Assembly (NCBI RefSeq): GCF_902459465.1
Contig: NC_047063.1
Coordinates: forward strand, 9,175,343-9,239,342
Reading direction: 5' to 3'
DNA length: 64,000 nucleotides
Origin: Asterias rubens
Taxonomy: Eukaryota > Echinodermata > Asteroidea > Forcipulatida > Asteriidae
Below are positions 48,770 to 58,947 of this stretch, in pieces. A program made the position numbers and the translations under genes. Each line of letters opens with the position of its first letter. Position 1 is the stretch's first letter. The notes under the pieces were generated by a model. The model was given only the letters and a program-made list of their open reading frames with translations, was not told where the DNA came from and ran no database searches.

Positions 48770-49530
48770 ATTTTCACTGACCTGCGACTTGACTTGACTT
48801 AGGGAAAGTGACTTTTGACTTGACTTGACTTGAGGGAAAATGACTTGCGACTTGACTTGACTTGACTTGAGGGAAAATGACTTGCGAATTGACTTGACTT
48901 GGCTAAGGGAAAATGACTTGCAACTTGACTTGACTTGACTTGAGGGAAAATGACTTGCGAATTGACTTGACTTGGCTAAGGGAAAATGACTTGCGACTTG
49001 ACTTGACTTGACTTGAGGGGAATTGACTTGCGACTTGACTTGGCTTGGGGAAAAATGATTTGTGACTTGACTTAAAGGAACACGTTGCCTTGGATCGGTC
49101 GAGTTGGTCTTTGAAAAGCGTTTGTAACCGTTTTTTTTTATAAAAGATGTTGTAAAAGTAGAACACAATGATTCACACAAACATGCCTCGAAAATGCACG
49201 GTTTTCCTTTTACCTCGTCGACTAACACGGTCGGCCATTTTTTACTCCCATAAATGGCCGACCGTGTTAGTTCGCACAGTAACAGGAAAACCACGCAATT
49301 TCGAGGCAAACTCGTGTGGGTCATTGTAATCGACTTTTAAAACATCTTTCCAACCATATGCAATTTATTAAAAAACGGTTACAAACGCTTTTCATAGACC
49401 ACCTCGTCCGATCCAAGGCAACGTGTTCCTTTAACTTGGCTTGGGGGAAAAATGACTTGTGACTTGACTTGACATGCGGGAAAAATGACTTTAGACTTGA
49501 ATTGACTTGCAGAACAATGACTTGTGAATT
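48770..49530. repeat. Minisatellite of GACTT-G units interrupted by a MITE
   Basis: Tandem copies of GACTTGACTTGACTTGAGGG and AAAATGACTTGCGA at 48770-49071, continuing as CTTGGCTTGGGGGAAAAATG at 49435-49530. The intervening 49072-49434 is a family C element. The long minus-strand open frames here come from the repeat. Confidence 0.9.
49072..49434. mobile_element. Family C TTAA-ended foldback MITE inside a minisatellite
   Basis: TTAA at 49072-49075 and 49431-49434 flanks perfectly matched ends AGGAACACGTTGCCTTGGAT / ATCCAAGGCAACGTGTTCCT. Central hairpin GGCCATTTTTTACTCC...CCCATAAATGGCC near 49230-49262. 363 bp. Confidence 0.92.
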
Positions 49531-49849
49531 GACAATTGAAGTGAATTTATTTGATTTGACGACAATGCAATTACTGTTTGAAATAAATGTGGCAAAATTG
49601 AGTCTACGGCAATGATGCTGCCCACTAATTTTAACTAATAATTGTTTCATTCTTATGTGCCAATGGAAACTAAATTTCTGTATATTTATGATGCAGACAA
49701 TACAACATTCCAATTCTAATTTTTTTTTTGAGTGATGCTCTTGTCACCTTGTCATGAGGCTCTGAACGTTTTAAAAATGTTGCACGGATATGCAGACGTG
49801 TGGGTGCACCAACCTATGGACAAGAAATGTACAGGGTGTACATGGAAGT

Positions 49850-50260
49850 GTCGTGGTCGAGCGATTAAGAGCGCCAAATTCTAACTCTGGTGTTTCTGAT
49901 CAGCAGAGTGTGGGTTCGAATCCCCAGCCGTGACACTTGTGTCCTTAAACAAGACACTTAACCATTGCTTCGTCCTTCGGATGGGACATAAAGCCGTTGG
50001 TCCCATGCGTTGTGTAACGCATGTAAAAGAACCCAGTGCACTTGTATCGAAAAGAGAATGGGTTCGCCCCAGTGTTCCTGGCTGTGGCTGCTGTAAGCCC
50101 CCTAGCACCTTTTAAACCCTTATTAGGTGCTAAATAATTGGGTCTCAGAATTCATCACTGCAATAACCTATCTTTCTGAAAGTTTGTATATACTCAGTGC
50201 CTTGAGTACCTTGTTTGGTAGATACGTGCGCTATGTAAAACTTTGATATTACTTCTTTGC
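49850..50260 (+). mobile_element. Full-length tRNA-derived SINE
   Basis: tRNA-related head with box A-like GTGGTCGAGCGATTAAGAGC (49852-49871) and box B-like GGGTTCGAATCCCCAG (49912-49927). Body: GTGTCCTTAAACAAGACACT, CCTTCGGATGGGACATAAAG. 3' part: CAGTGCCTTGAGTACCTTGT and GTGCGCTATGTAAAACTTTG. The body word GTGTCCTT...AAG.CACTTAACC is widespread in SINEs of aquatic animals (general knowledge). The best preserved SINE of the window. Confidence 0.82.
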
Positions 50261-50339
50261 GCATAGGAACAGTTTATTCTTCCAAATCATCCGTTTAGGA
50301 CAGCTCTGTATTTTGATTGTATGTATGTTTGTCACAACA

Positions 50340-50611
50340 TCATGGGATTAAGCTTATTTCGGGAGACTTTTTGAGAAAACAGTAAAACAATATCAATTCT
50401 CGTTAACGAGAATTACGGATTTATTTTAAACACATGTCATGACACGGCGAAACGCGCGGATACAAGGGTGGGTTTTCCAGTTATTTTCTTCCGACTCCGA
50501 TGACCGATTAAGCCCAAATTTCCACAGGTTTGTTATTTTATATAGAAGTTGTGATACACGAAGTGTGGGCCTTGGACAATACTGTTTACCGAAAGGGTCC
50601 AATGGCTTTAA
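50340..50611. mobile_element. Truncated family B MITE
   Basis: The right two thirds of the family: CTCGTTAACGAGAATTACGG, GACACGGCGAAACGCGCGGA, GACTCCGATGACCGATTAAG, CCAATGGCT plus TTAA at 50608-50611. The left end is missing. Confidence 0.72.
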
Positions 50612-51416
50612 CTGCCTTGGGAAATAAATAAAAAATTCCCCCCTTTTTCACCGAATGAGTAAGTCGTGCTCTTTGATATACTTTTCTAGTTCTGAGAGCA
50701 CTGTTCCCAAAAGATTCTTGAAATCTATAACTCCAGGGGTAATCAAAAGGCGGAAATCATTTTTGTGTGCCTCTAAACATATTGAAATCTATAACTCTAC
50801 AGGTGACTACCAAGTTCCATCATCACGGCCCACTTCCTAAGCTAAAATCTATATCCCAGTTGAAGAAGCGACTCACCCCTAAAATTTCATCACCCAAAGC
50901 TAGGTCTTCCTTTGACCTCATGTCCATGTTAAACAAATTATATTATACCATGATTTTATCAAGAAAACAATGGATAGTAGAGACACAGTTAGTTGAAAGT
51001 ACAGAGACAAATCTTTTTTTGAAATCAAAACTGAAATATTTATTGTATCAATCAATATTTATATACAATCGGATTTGGTTTTGAGTGCACAATGTTATTT
51101 ACAATGTTCGAACATGTGTTTTTCACTGTGATCGAATGCTTAAAACTTTCTTCAAATAGAGAGACTTTGGCTATATGCCTCTCTTAATGGGTGCTATCGA
51201 TTAGCTTCCCGGGTCAGCCCCGGTCTTCCCCCAGTACGTTCGAATAGCTGTGTGTCATTCCAGGGGATCACCTGGGTCAGCCCCCACTGCTCTGCTTGTG
51301 GAACGGGTCCTTTGGGGCTGGCCAAAGGTGTATGACGTCACCACCAGAGGGCGAGTGTGATTGTTCGATTAGCTCTTGTCAGGGGCTCACCCAAATGAGC
51401 ACCGCAGGGTCGACAT

Positions 51417-51592
51417 CCAATATTCATGCATGACATCACAAATCTAGCCAAAAATAAGGCCATCGGCTCACATCATGCCACCGCCAGTAGCAGCCCTTCG
51501 ATCCTAGTTGCAGTGACTGTGCCGATGGCCTCCCTTCAGGCTAGAATGATGACGTCGTGCATGAATATTTAGAGAGTCGTATTGGATCTGAT
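51417..51592. mobile_element. Foldback element, CCAATATTCATGCATGAC arms
   Basis: CCAATATTCATGCATGACAT and CAAATCTAGCC on the left pair with GGCTAGAATG and GACGTCGTGCATGAATATTT on the right; an inner pair GGCCATCGGC / GCCGATGGCC. About 175 bp, non-coding. Confidence 0.65.
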
Positions 51593-51846
51593 GGGGCACA
51601 ATGAATGAATGAATAGGCCTTTGTAGTCCAATGCCAAAGCCATGTTTACTGCTAATGAACAAAATTTCCCCACAGCACATGGTCACACTTCATGCAAACC
51701 TTGAAAACTAAATATCCTTTCCATGCACAAACTTATAAGGGCCCTGTCTGTTTTGTTTTATGCCAGAGCCGTTTTCTATTAATAAATAACAGTGATTTTT
51801 TTTGGGAGGGGGGATGGGGGGAGACAACCTGAACTTTGAAAATGTA

Positions 51847-51852
51847 TTTATT
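51847..51852 (-). terminator. Candidate NDUFA12 polyadenylation signal
   Basis: AATAAA on the minus strand (TTTATT at these positions), 389 bp past the NDUFA12 stop. No transcript evidence. Confidence 0.25.
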
Positions 51853-51911
51853 ATAACATCTCAATGCTGTTGAAGGAGCTTTTTTCCAAAATGTGCCAAA
51901 GTATTATAATC

Positions 51912-52082
51912 TTAGGCCCTCTTCCAAACCACGGCTTCGGCTTTGGATTCGGCTTGAAGTTCTATTCTCTCGTTTGAACCCCTGAGTGCGTATACGCAAA
52001 GCATGCGCAATTGTCAAATCAATTAGCGGGGCCAAGCTAGCCTGAGCCGAATCCGAAGCCATCGTTTCGACAAGGGCTTAAT
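51912..52082. mobile_element. Foldback element, CGGCTTCGGCTTTGGATTCG arms
   Basis: CCCTCTTCCAAACCACGGCT, TCGGCTTTGGATTCGGCT on the left are complementary to AGCCGAATCCGAAGCCATCG, CAAGGGCTTA on the right. About 170 bp. Confidence 0.7.
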
Positions 52083-52240
52083 TTACTCAACACCCAACTA
52101 TTTGGACTTGGATAAGGTTGGAACACCTGCTTCAATGATTTATAAGCAATTATTAAATGGGCATTTGGTGCCATATTCTTAAAACTTCCTAAACATAAAT
52201 GGGACTGTTATTAGGTGTACTACAAAGATTGTACATCCAT

Positions 52241-52412
52241 TTAGTTGTTTTGTGGTGGCACCCATTCATGTATTTTCTTGGGTGTTGTGGTGGACGGAAC
52301 GTATCGGCCTTTGGTGCCTGATAGATTATAGGTGTGGTCGGCGAGGAACTTTCGCGGTGTGGGAGGGACCGTTGTGGGTGGGTCATCCGTCATGAGATGT
52401 AGCCACCTATGC
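52241..52412 (-). CDS. NDUFA12: NDUFA12 exon 4 (terminal)
   Basis: 172 nt, codons 84(part)-140, TAA at 52241-52243, acceptor TTTCCCACAG. It encodes [20 protein letters not shown] and [19 protein letters not shown], the diagnostic part of the subunit. Confidence 0.97.
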
Positions 52413-55400
52413 CTGTGGGAAATCACATGTCAATCATTAAATTCTATCGATATATTTTTTGATAGTATTTTTGCAATTTGTTTCTTCCTTTTCCCTGGAA
52501 AGATGAAAGCCCTCTGCAGATGCCTGGGTACGAATCCCACCCGAGTAATATTACTGTGATTTTCTTTTCACAGAACTCTGGAGAGAACCGAGTTTACAGT
52601 GCTAACACACATCGGTGTAAAGGCCGAGTTATAGTCGGTAGCGCGATGGTCGCGCGATCAAAAAAGACAAAGTTTTTAGGCCTCAGCGGCGACTATAAAC
52701 TGTGTTGCGCATCAAAATTTCCATCGCTGACCATCGTGCAACCAACTATCAACCGGGCTGAAAGCAGGCAGGCCTGGGACTACAAGGAGGCCACAGAGCC
52801 CATGGCCTTTGATTCTCGTGGTCTTGGCCTTGGTGCCCCTTCAAAAGTTTCCCATGGACTTTTAGATTTTCCAATGGAAGTGCCCTCTCCAAGATAAAAT
52901 TCCAGGCCTGGTAAGAGTAAGAACCAATTAATAGAAATATTCTTCATGTGAAGGGAAAACGGTTCATTAAAAGCTAGGAAGGTAGTGCATTCTACCAGCC
53001 GGGCTCCTAGTGGATGATTCCCATGCCTACATCTTTAAGGACTGTGAACTAAAGGCAACATGCCCCTGGTGGCAGTTGATTTGGGTTTGACAGTCCAACT
53101 ATAAGTGTCACCCTCACCTTAAAGTTTATTTTAGGGAGTATCTCATAAGAAACTTTATCAAAAAATGTACACTTTGACACATAGTCGGGGCTTACCATTC
53201 AGCAGGGACCATACTGGCATCCAGGTTCCAGTACTTATCTTGTCTGTACTCTACCCAACGGTGTCTCGCTAAAATAGAATCAGGGGAACGTAAAAGATGC
53301 TTGGATTAAATTCTTGTATAGATAATATGAAAATAGAAGTGGATATAATCTGAATCTTATTACTACTGACATTCTCACTACTGGATATTTGAACATGTCT
53401 CCGTGGTCAAGTGGTTAGACTGCAGGACTGTGCAACAATGAGAATAAAGATCTGAATGCTACGAGCTAACCAATGATTTCACAATGACTAGAATTAAGTA
53501 TTGTTGTCTATTTACTGAATCACAAACCTTCTTGATTTGTGCTATTCATAACTCGTTGATTTAACAGTTAAACTGTTAAATCAACGTCTATTTGAGAGAA
53601 ATCGGCTGTTGTCAGCTTGGTGTTTATTTCATTTATTTCATTTCATTTCATTTACACATACGGGAAGTTCATCAAAACAACATACTTGAATCAACACCAA
53701 TAGTCAGTGTGCCATTTGATATTGAAGGATAGCACCATTTTCAAATTCCAAGCAAACCCGAGTTGTGCTTATAACTGAGTGGCCTTCGACAACATTGCAG
53801 AAAAACAAAGCGTTTATTTATATTAGACAGAATACTTACACTGAATATATTTCTCATTTTCAAAGTATTTATTGCCAAACTTGTCAGTTCCAACCAGCAC
53901 ACCTAGTCGAAGATCATCTCCTCTGTAAAGGAAAAAAGACAAGTCCGTAATTGTAAAATATTTACTAGAGGCAGTTATTTATTAGCATAAATAAAACCTT
54001 ACTTGGTAACAAGTAGTGGGGAGCGGTTGATAGTATAAAACATTATGAGAACCAACTGAAGTAACGTAGTTTTTGAGAAAGAAGTAATTTTCCACGAATT
54101 TGATTTCGAGACCTCAGAAGTCAAGCATCTGAAGTGAAACCACACAACTTCGTGTGACTAGGGTGTTTTTTTCTTTCATTCTTATCTCGCAACTTCGACG
54201 ACCAATTGAGCTCAAATTTTCACAGGTTTGTTATTTTATGCAAATGCTGAGATACACCAAGTGAGAAGACTGGTCTTTGACAGAGATCAGTTGTTTAGGT
54301 TCTTTTGAAATTGGACTTTTTTTTTTATCAAACAGGACTCGCAAAGCTTATCAGCCTGCATTTATTGTTTCTAGCCTTTGTGATCCAGTTCACTGTCATC
54401 AAGAAAAACATTAACCCCAATAACAGACTGAGGATTGAATTATTGTAACTACTGCTTAGTGCTTGATATGACCGTTGGGAGGATGGAGAGTCACGATCAT
54501 CACAACTGATTGGTGATCATAATTAAGTACAAGTTAAAACACAACAATTAATTATTAATATTTAAATAATATTATGATTTATGATTTTCTTTGAATTTGA
54601 TGAAAAGCCAGCTTGAGTTGACTGAGCATCATTGTTGTGTTGATGTCTTGAATTTGATGTGTGTTAAAGCCATTGGACACTTTCGGTAAACAAGGGCCCA
54701 CACTTTGTGTATCACAATTTATATATAAAATAACAAACCTGTGAAAATTTAGGCTCAATCGGTCATCGGAGTCGGGAGAAAATAACAGGAAAACCCACCC
54801 GTGTTTCCGCACGTTTCGCCACGTCACTCATAAAATGTGTTTAAAATGAATCCGTAATTCTCGATATATCGAGAATTGATAATTGTTTTAATGTTTTTTC
54901 AAAAAGGACAGCATTTCATGGAATAATATGCTAAGAGAAGTCTTTCACCATCACCTTCTGTAAACCTTACCCTGTAAGTTATTTGTAAATCTGTGAACTT
55001 TTATTTTTTTTCTGTTCCGAAAGTGTCCAATCATCATCATGGCTTTAAATATATGCGCCCAGCAGCACAACCACAATCATCATGGTAAATTTGCAACGTT
55101 ATAAAGTACAAGATTTGTTTTTTGTTTATAATTAATTTTCTCTGTTCTTACTCTATGATTTGATTAATGCATTTACTATTTAAAGTCTTGTAAGTTTAGA
55201 AGAAAGAAAAAGGATTGCTGACAAGTTGCAGCGCCACCTATCGTCACAACTGTGTCAACCCAAATAAAATCGTCTTTCGACGTCTTTACTTTATTTGAAA
55301 TGATTAATTCAACTAATAAAATTGGCTTGATTCTAAAACGAAATAACAGATAAAAAGCATGATAGTTCTACTTTAGTTTTTACCGCAGGATCTTCCAGAA

Positions 55401-55478
55401 ACAGCCCTTTATACCACCGTTTACACGAACAGTTTGGAAAAACCGTCCAGCTAGCGCTCCGTAGCTGAATTTCGCCAT
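52241..55478 (-). CDS. NDUFA12: NADH dehydrogenase (ubiquinone) 1 alpha subcomplex subunit 12, 4 exons
   Basis: Whole gene span; exons are listed separately. The exons join to 423 nt, 140 residues plus stop (human 145). The order matches NDUFA12/B17.2: short N-terminal part with [20 protein letters not shown], then [17 protein letters not shown] (about 37-53), RHRWVEY (about 61-67), [20 protein letters not shown] (about 78-98), and the C-terminal [22 protein letters not shown]12 is an accessory subunit of mitochondrial respiratory complex I, on the matrix side near the N module (established knowledge). No classical cleavable presequence is evident, as usual for this subunit. It is head-to-head with a plus-strand gene starting at 55782. 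Confidence 0.97.
52620..52762. mobile_element. Palindromic GC-rich element, diverged copy
   Basis: GGCCGAGTTATAGTCGGTAG with GCGCGATGGTCGCGCGATC on the left, CGCTGACCATCGTGCAACCA on the right. Same family as 30472-30618. NDUFA12 intron 3, followed by the dispersed CTTGGTGCCC repeat (52765-52915). Confidence 0.7.
53196..53268 (-). CDS. NDUFA12: NDUFA12 exon 3
   Basis: 73 nt, codons 60(part)-84(part), acceptor GATTCTATTTTAG, donor GTAAGC. It encodes [20 protein letters not shown] and PAEW, matching the GRHRWV...DGSMVPPEWH segment of the family. Confidence 0.95.
53840..53922 (-). CDS. NDUFA12: NDUFA12 exon 2
   Basis: 83 nt, codons 32(part)-60(part), acceptor CCTTTACAG, donor GTAAGT (chosen over an overlapping GT two bases earlier because only this one keeps phase with exon 3). 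It encodes [20 protein letters not shown] and ENEKYIQ, the LVG.D..GNKY.E signature. Confidence 0.95.
53960..54285. mobile_element. Family A MITE, eroded ends
   Basis: Internal words TATAAAACATTATGAGA, TTTGATTTCGAGACCTC, CAACTTCGACGACCAATTGA and GATACACCAAGTGAGAAGAC identify it; both TTAA ends are lost and half of the central palindrome is deleted. NDUFA12 intron 1. Confidence 0.72.
54664..55048. mobile_element. Complete family B TTAA-ended MITE
   Basis: TTAA at 54664-54667 and 55045-55048; ends AGCCATTGGACACTTTCGGT / CGAAAGTGTCCAATCATCAT...GGCT. The right terminal repeat carries a 12-bp TCATCATCATGG insertion. Central palindrome TCTCGATATATCGAGA. NDUFA12 intron 1. Confidence 0.85.
55384..55478 (-). 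CDS. NDUFA12: NDUFA12 exon 1 (start)
   Basis: 95 coding nt, ATG at 55476-55478 in an AAGATGGCG context, donor GTAAAA. It encodes [20 protein letters not shown] and [11 protein letters not shown]. Family N-termini vary, but the G.GG.(K/R)G...... pattern fits and the phase joins exon 2. Confidence 0.9.
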
Positions 55479-55781
55479 CTTGGATTTTAAAGGTCAAGGT
55501 TCAAATTCTAACGCGCAGCCTCGACTCGACTATGGAAGGCAAAAGAAACTATTTTTTTTATTGAAAAACATTTGGAAATAATGTTTTTTTTTATGGTTAT
55601 TTATAACTTAAAACCCTAAAAATTTAAACAATATTGACTGTTAAAGCATATATTTAGATTTATAAAATTTTCAGTCAACATTAAACGGCAATTTTCCCCT
55701 TATTTAATTTAAATCATCGGTTTTTTTTAAATGTCATATATAAGCACAGGCTCTTCTTATTTAATTAATAATAGTCAAAAC
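55479..55781. promoter_or_regulatory. Probable bidirectional promoter
   Basis: Only 303 bp separate the NDUFA12 start codon (minus) from the ATG at 55782 (plus). No TATA element is clear at either side; the segment is AT-rich. Head-to-head spacing below 1 kb is typical of shared housekeeping promoters (general knowledge); its use here is inferred. Confidence 0.5.
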
Positions 55782-55835
55782 ATGGCGGTGAATTCAAGAA
55801 CACCACTTTCTCGTTCGTTCAAGCAAAGATTGCAG
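55782..55835 (+). CDS. First coding exon of an unidentified gene (partial)
   Basis: ATG in an AACATGGCGG context opens MAVNSRTPLSRSFKQRLQ and stops at a consensus donor CAG|GTAAAT at 55836. Eighteen codons, phase 0. No later exon is recognised before the window end; the LINE at 58.5-63.2 kb would then lie in its intron. The PLS.SFKQRLQ pattern faintly resembles the N-terminal motif of SFR1/MEI5 recombination cofactors, but that is too short to name it. Confidence 0.45.
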
Positions 55836-56205
55836 GTAAATGAACAATTTTTCACTTTAGAGTTTTCAATATTTACTGGGTTTCTTTTCGTTTAATGTAT
55901 CAGAGCTTAACAACTGATGATATTGATTTTTCTACTCGAATTTATTTGGAAAAAGTGATTATAATTGTAAATTCGTTGTCGTACTCGTCGTACGAGTCGT
56001 AGTCGTACGCGGCCGCCCCGGCCCTGTCAGTCATGCCTGTCACTTCACTTGTTGTGTCAGGTTGTGTCGTGTCGAGTGTCGACCTGTCGTGACTTTTTTT
56101 TTTTGGGGGGGGGGGTTATAGTTTCTAGAAGTAGGGGGGGGGTTGGGTCTTTTATTTTTTACCAGTCAAGACTGTCACTGTCAGTTCGTGTCATGTAAGG
56201 TTACT

Positions 56206-56310
56206 TAAAGCCGTTGCATTGGACACTTTCGTTCGGTAAACAGTATTGTCCAAGGCCTACACAACCTGTATCACAACTTCTATATAAAATATATAAAATA
56301 ACAAACATGT
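56206..56310. mobile_element. Left fragment of a family B MITE
   Basis: TTAAAGCCGTTGCATTGGAC, ACAGTATTGTCCAAGGCCTA and TAAAATAACAAACATGT: the first third of family B, then broken. Confidence 0.65.
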
Positions 56311-56429
56311 TTCAGGACATTTCGTACCTTTACCACTTCGTAACCTAGACAATTTGTACCTTCTAACTAACACAAGACACTTCTCGTACCTTCGTCGTAC
56401 CTTGTTCTAATTTGGGGTTGGATAATTTT

Positions 56430-56525
56430 CCGTATTGCGCCACCACTTTTTCACTCATTGAGGTGAATTAGATACTATATTATTCAATATCTAATGGAAA
56501 AACAATGGCGCCATATGGAACATTT
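56430..56525. mobile_element. Family E foldback fragment
   Basis: TTCCGTATTGCGCCACCACT at the left, CAATGGCGCCATATGGAACA at the right, with GAGGTGAATTAGATACTATA between. Shortened copy. Confidence 0.65.
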
Positions 56526-56989
56526 TTCTCAGGATTTCTGGCTCTAAAAGTGACCCCTTACTTGTGGCTAGACCATAGAGCTGGGCTAGACTCAACTTAC
56601 CACTGCCCTAGATTTGCAGGCTAAACAAATTTATATATTGATTTGTAGTATAGTTCAGGTCGATATGTCAAGAAAAAGCTTATCGAAATAAAACATACAT
56701 ATAACTTTAAAACAACAATTGTAAACCTTTTATTACTTTAAATATCCCAAAAACAAATATGGAATTTGTTTTCATCAACAAATGTTTTTTGCTTGCATTG
56801 TAGAGAAGCTTTCTTTCTATCTTCCGATGAGTACAAATATCCCTCCAGAGGATAGTCGTACTTGGGTACAAAAGTGCTTAGTCACAGGAACAATTACAAA
56901 AAAAGTGCTACAATTTTAAGGTTTAAAAAAAACCAAAAAAACTTAAAAACGCTTCAGCAAATCTGACCACATATCACCTCGCCTTCAAC

Positions 56990-57400
56990 AACTCCATGGT
57001 TTCCTATTCACGAACGTATTATCTTCAAACTGTTAACCATCACCGATAAATGTGTGAATGAAACTGCTCCCCCTTTTACCTTACTGAGCTTATCACTCCT
57101 TACCAGCCAAATCGCACACTCCGCTCCAGCTCAGATACAAGGATTCTCACTAAACCTAAAACCAGATAAACTTCATCCTCCAAAGGTTTTTATGCAGCAG
57201 CACCAAACCTTTGGAACACTCTTCATTATCAAATACATCATGCTAATTCACTTTCCGATTTCAAAATATCACTCAAAGCACACCTTTTCCATACTTATTG
57301 CGCTTCTTAGGCTATTTATTTAATTCTCATTGCATTGTATATTGTTATTTTTTGATTGCTTGTAATTATTGTTGTAAATAATAATACTAATAATAATAAG
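56990..57400 (+). mobile_element. LINE reverse-transcriptase C-terminal fragment (dead)
   Basis: Across shifted frames the translation gives KCVNETAPPF, YLTELITPYQPNRTLRSSSD, AAPNLWNTL and LSDFKISLKAHLFHTYC, the C-terminal tail of a non-LTR reverse transcriptase (LRSSS..R, AAP.LWN.LP, L..FK..LK.HLF). Frameshifted and stop-containing. A short AAT-rich run follows at 57378-57400. Confidence 0.8.
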
Positions 57401-58947
57401 ACTTGTAATGCGCACATATCCACCCTGCTGGGTGTTCAAGGCGCAGTAGTAGTACCTTTTTTGTGTAAGAACGCTGGTAAAAATGTCACTGTCAGCGTGG
57501 TTGAGGACACTCTCTCTAGTCTCTTTATAATACTCTGGCCTTTCCAACGTTTCCCCCGTCTTCTATCTCTTCTCTCTGGACTCTGTTGGCTTCAGTAGCC
57601 TCTCCTTCAATACTTTCCCTTTAAAACTTTTAAGAAAGAGTGGTCAAATATGCAATAAAATCACAATGAATTTAGTCAGCAAACTTCTACTTCTTGCTTT
57701 GACAATGTTCAGTTTTGAGTTTTGAGTTTTGCTTGCCCTCATACATGTGTTGGCTGGCTGGCGGCAATACTGCATCAAAGTATTAAATGACTTGCCTCAG
57801 TGGCCGAGTCCACTGATCTTCGGCTTTGGCATAAAAATTGTATGCCAACTGATGAACAAATCTGCCTAGGAACATGGACTGGCTGGTGGCTAGAGCAGTA
57901 CTTCACACACCCTCTCGCTCCTTGGTTTGATGTCAACTGACTTCACACAGCATTTGCACATAGGTTGTTTCTCTCTCACTTTCTTTTTTATCAGCCACAC
58001 CCTAACTAATTGTTTCTGTTAGTCTTCTACTATTCTATATACCACTAAACTGAACATAAAGGGACACTTGCAATCAAAGTTTTGTAGCTGATTCAGATTG
58101 TTTGGGCTATGCTTTTATTGTCACTTCTAAGTGCTACATTATGCCAGTGAAACCCTAGTTAAAGGTTTAAAGAAACATTCCACCATTTGAACAAAGTAAC
58201 TAATGGTACAACAAAAAGTCCTGTGTGTGTCCAACAAAGGCTGGTTCCAACCAAAAGGAACATACCACATAGTTAACAGTGCATGCGACAAACCACAGCC
58301 TGAGTACCTGTTAGTTTTAGTTAATGCTAATAAGACTGGAAGTTTGTAAATAGGTAAGTTAAAGTAAGGACTGATTCATTTTATCTACAGGTAAGTAACA
58401 AAATAAAGGCATAATTTAAACTACATTGTGACAAATCCCCTTGTATTGTCCAGAACCCAGTGGCCATGATTGTACCATGGAGGAATAAATTAGACATAAC
58501 CCATGTCTATTGTGTAGTACCATGCCCAGATTTGTATGGTCATAGGTTTAGGGTCCAGTAACTTCATTCAAGTTCAAGTTCAATTTTATTTCCACTCAAT
58601 CATTTCAGATGACAAGATATAACATAGAGTAGTAAAAATACACAATAGATTAAGTGGTGGAGGACTCCCAAAAGCAAGCTTGTAAGGTGGAGTCCCCCAG
58701 GGATGTGAGTAAATACAAACGTAGTTTGTTTTCAGAACAATGTCTGGGATATTTAAAACACGACAAAAAGTTACACATGGAAAGACATGGACAAACACTA
58801 ACAGGACAAACAAACACAAAGACAGTGGTTCTCTATATGATGGATATACAGAGAAAAGTAAAAAAGTGGTAAAAGCTGTATCAAAAATAATATATAACAA
58901 AAGCAGTTAACTAAAGTAATATATACGTTAAACGAAAATAATACTAT

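Larger units (their letters stand above)
43031..52240. other. Repeat-rich spacer between convergent DSTYK and NDUFA12
   Basis: About 9.2 kb, presumably holding both 3' UTRs. No conserved exon was recognised. It contains SINEs (45230-45550, 49850-50260), a 93-bp perfect duplication (45016-45201), a minisatellite with a nested MITE (48770-49530), truncated A and B MITEs and several foldbacks. Confidence 0.5.
55836..58564. other. Intron-like or intergenic stretch with repeat fragments
   Basis: No exon recognised. It holds a poly-G run (56105-56116), a truncated family B MITE (56206-56310), a family E fragment (56430-56525) and a LINE C-terminal remnant (56990-57400). The rest looks unique. Confidence 0.45.

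Noticed and set aside
48749..49324. 191-codon minus-strand ORF with SQVKSSQV repeats
   Set aside because: Made of the GACTT minisatellite plus a family C MITE; no protein domain.
49850..49930. Possible functional tRNA gene
   Set aside because: Box A and B are present but the rest does not give a proper cloverleaf and it continues into a SINE body. The tRNA-like pieces at 9740, 35975, 43655 and 53398 are likewise SINE parts.
50655..51084. Overlapping ORFs of 61 and 105 codons in plus frames
   Set aside because: No recognisable family, no splice partners, Lys/Ser-rich composition. It could be an old retroelement scrap, but I cannot support it.
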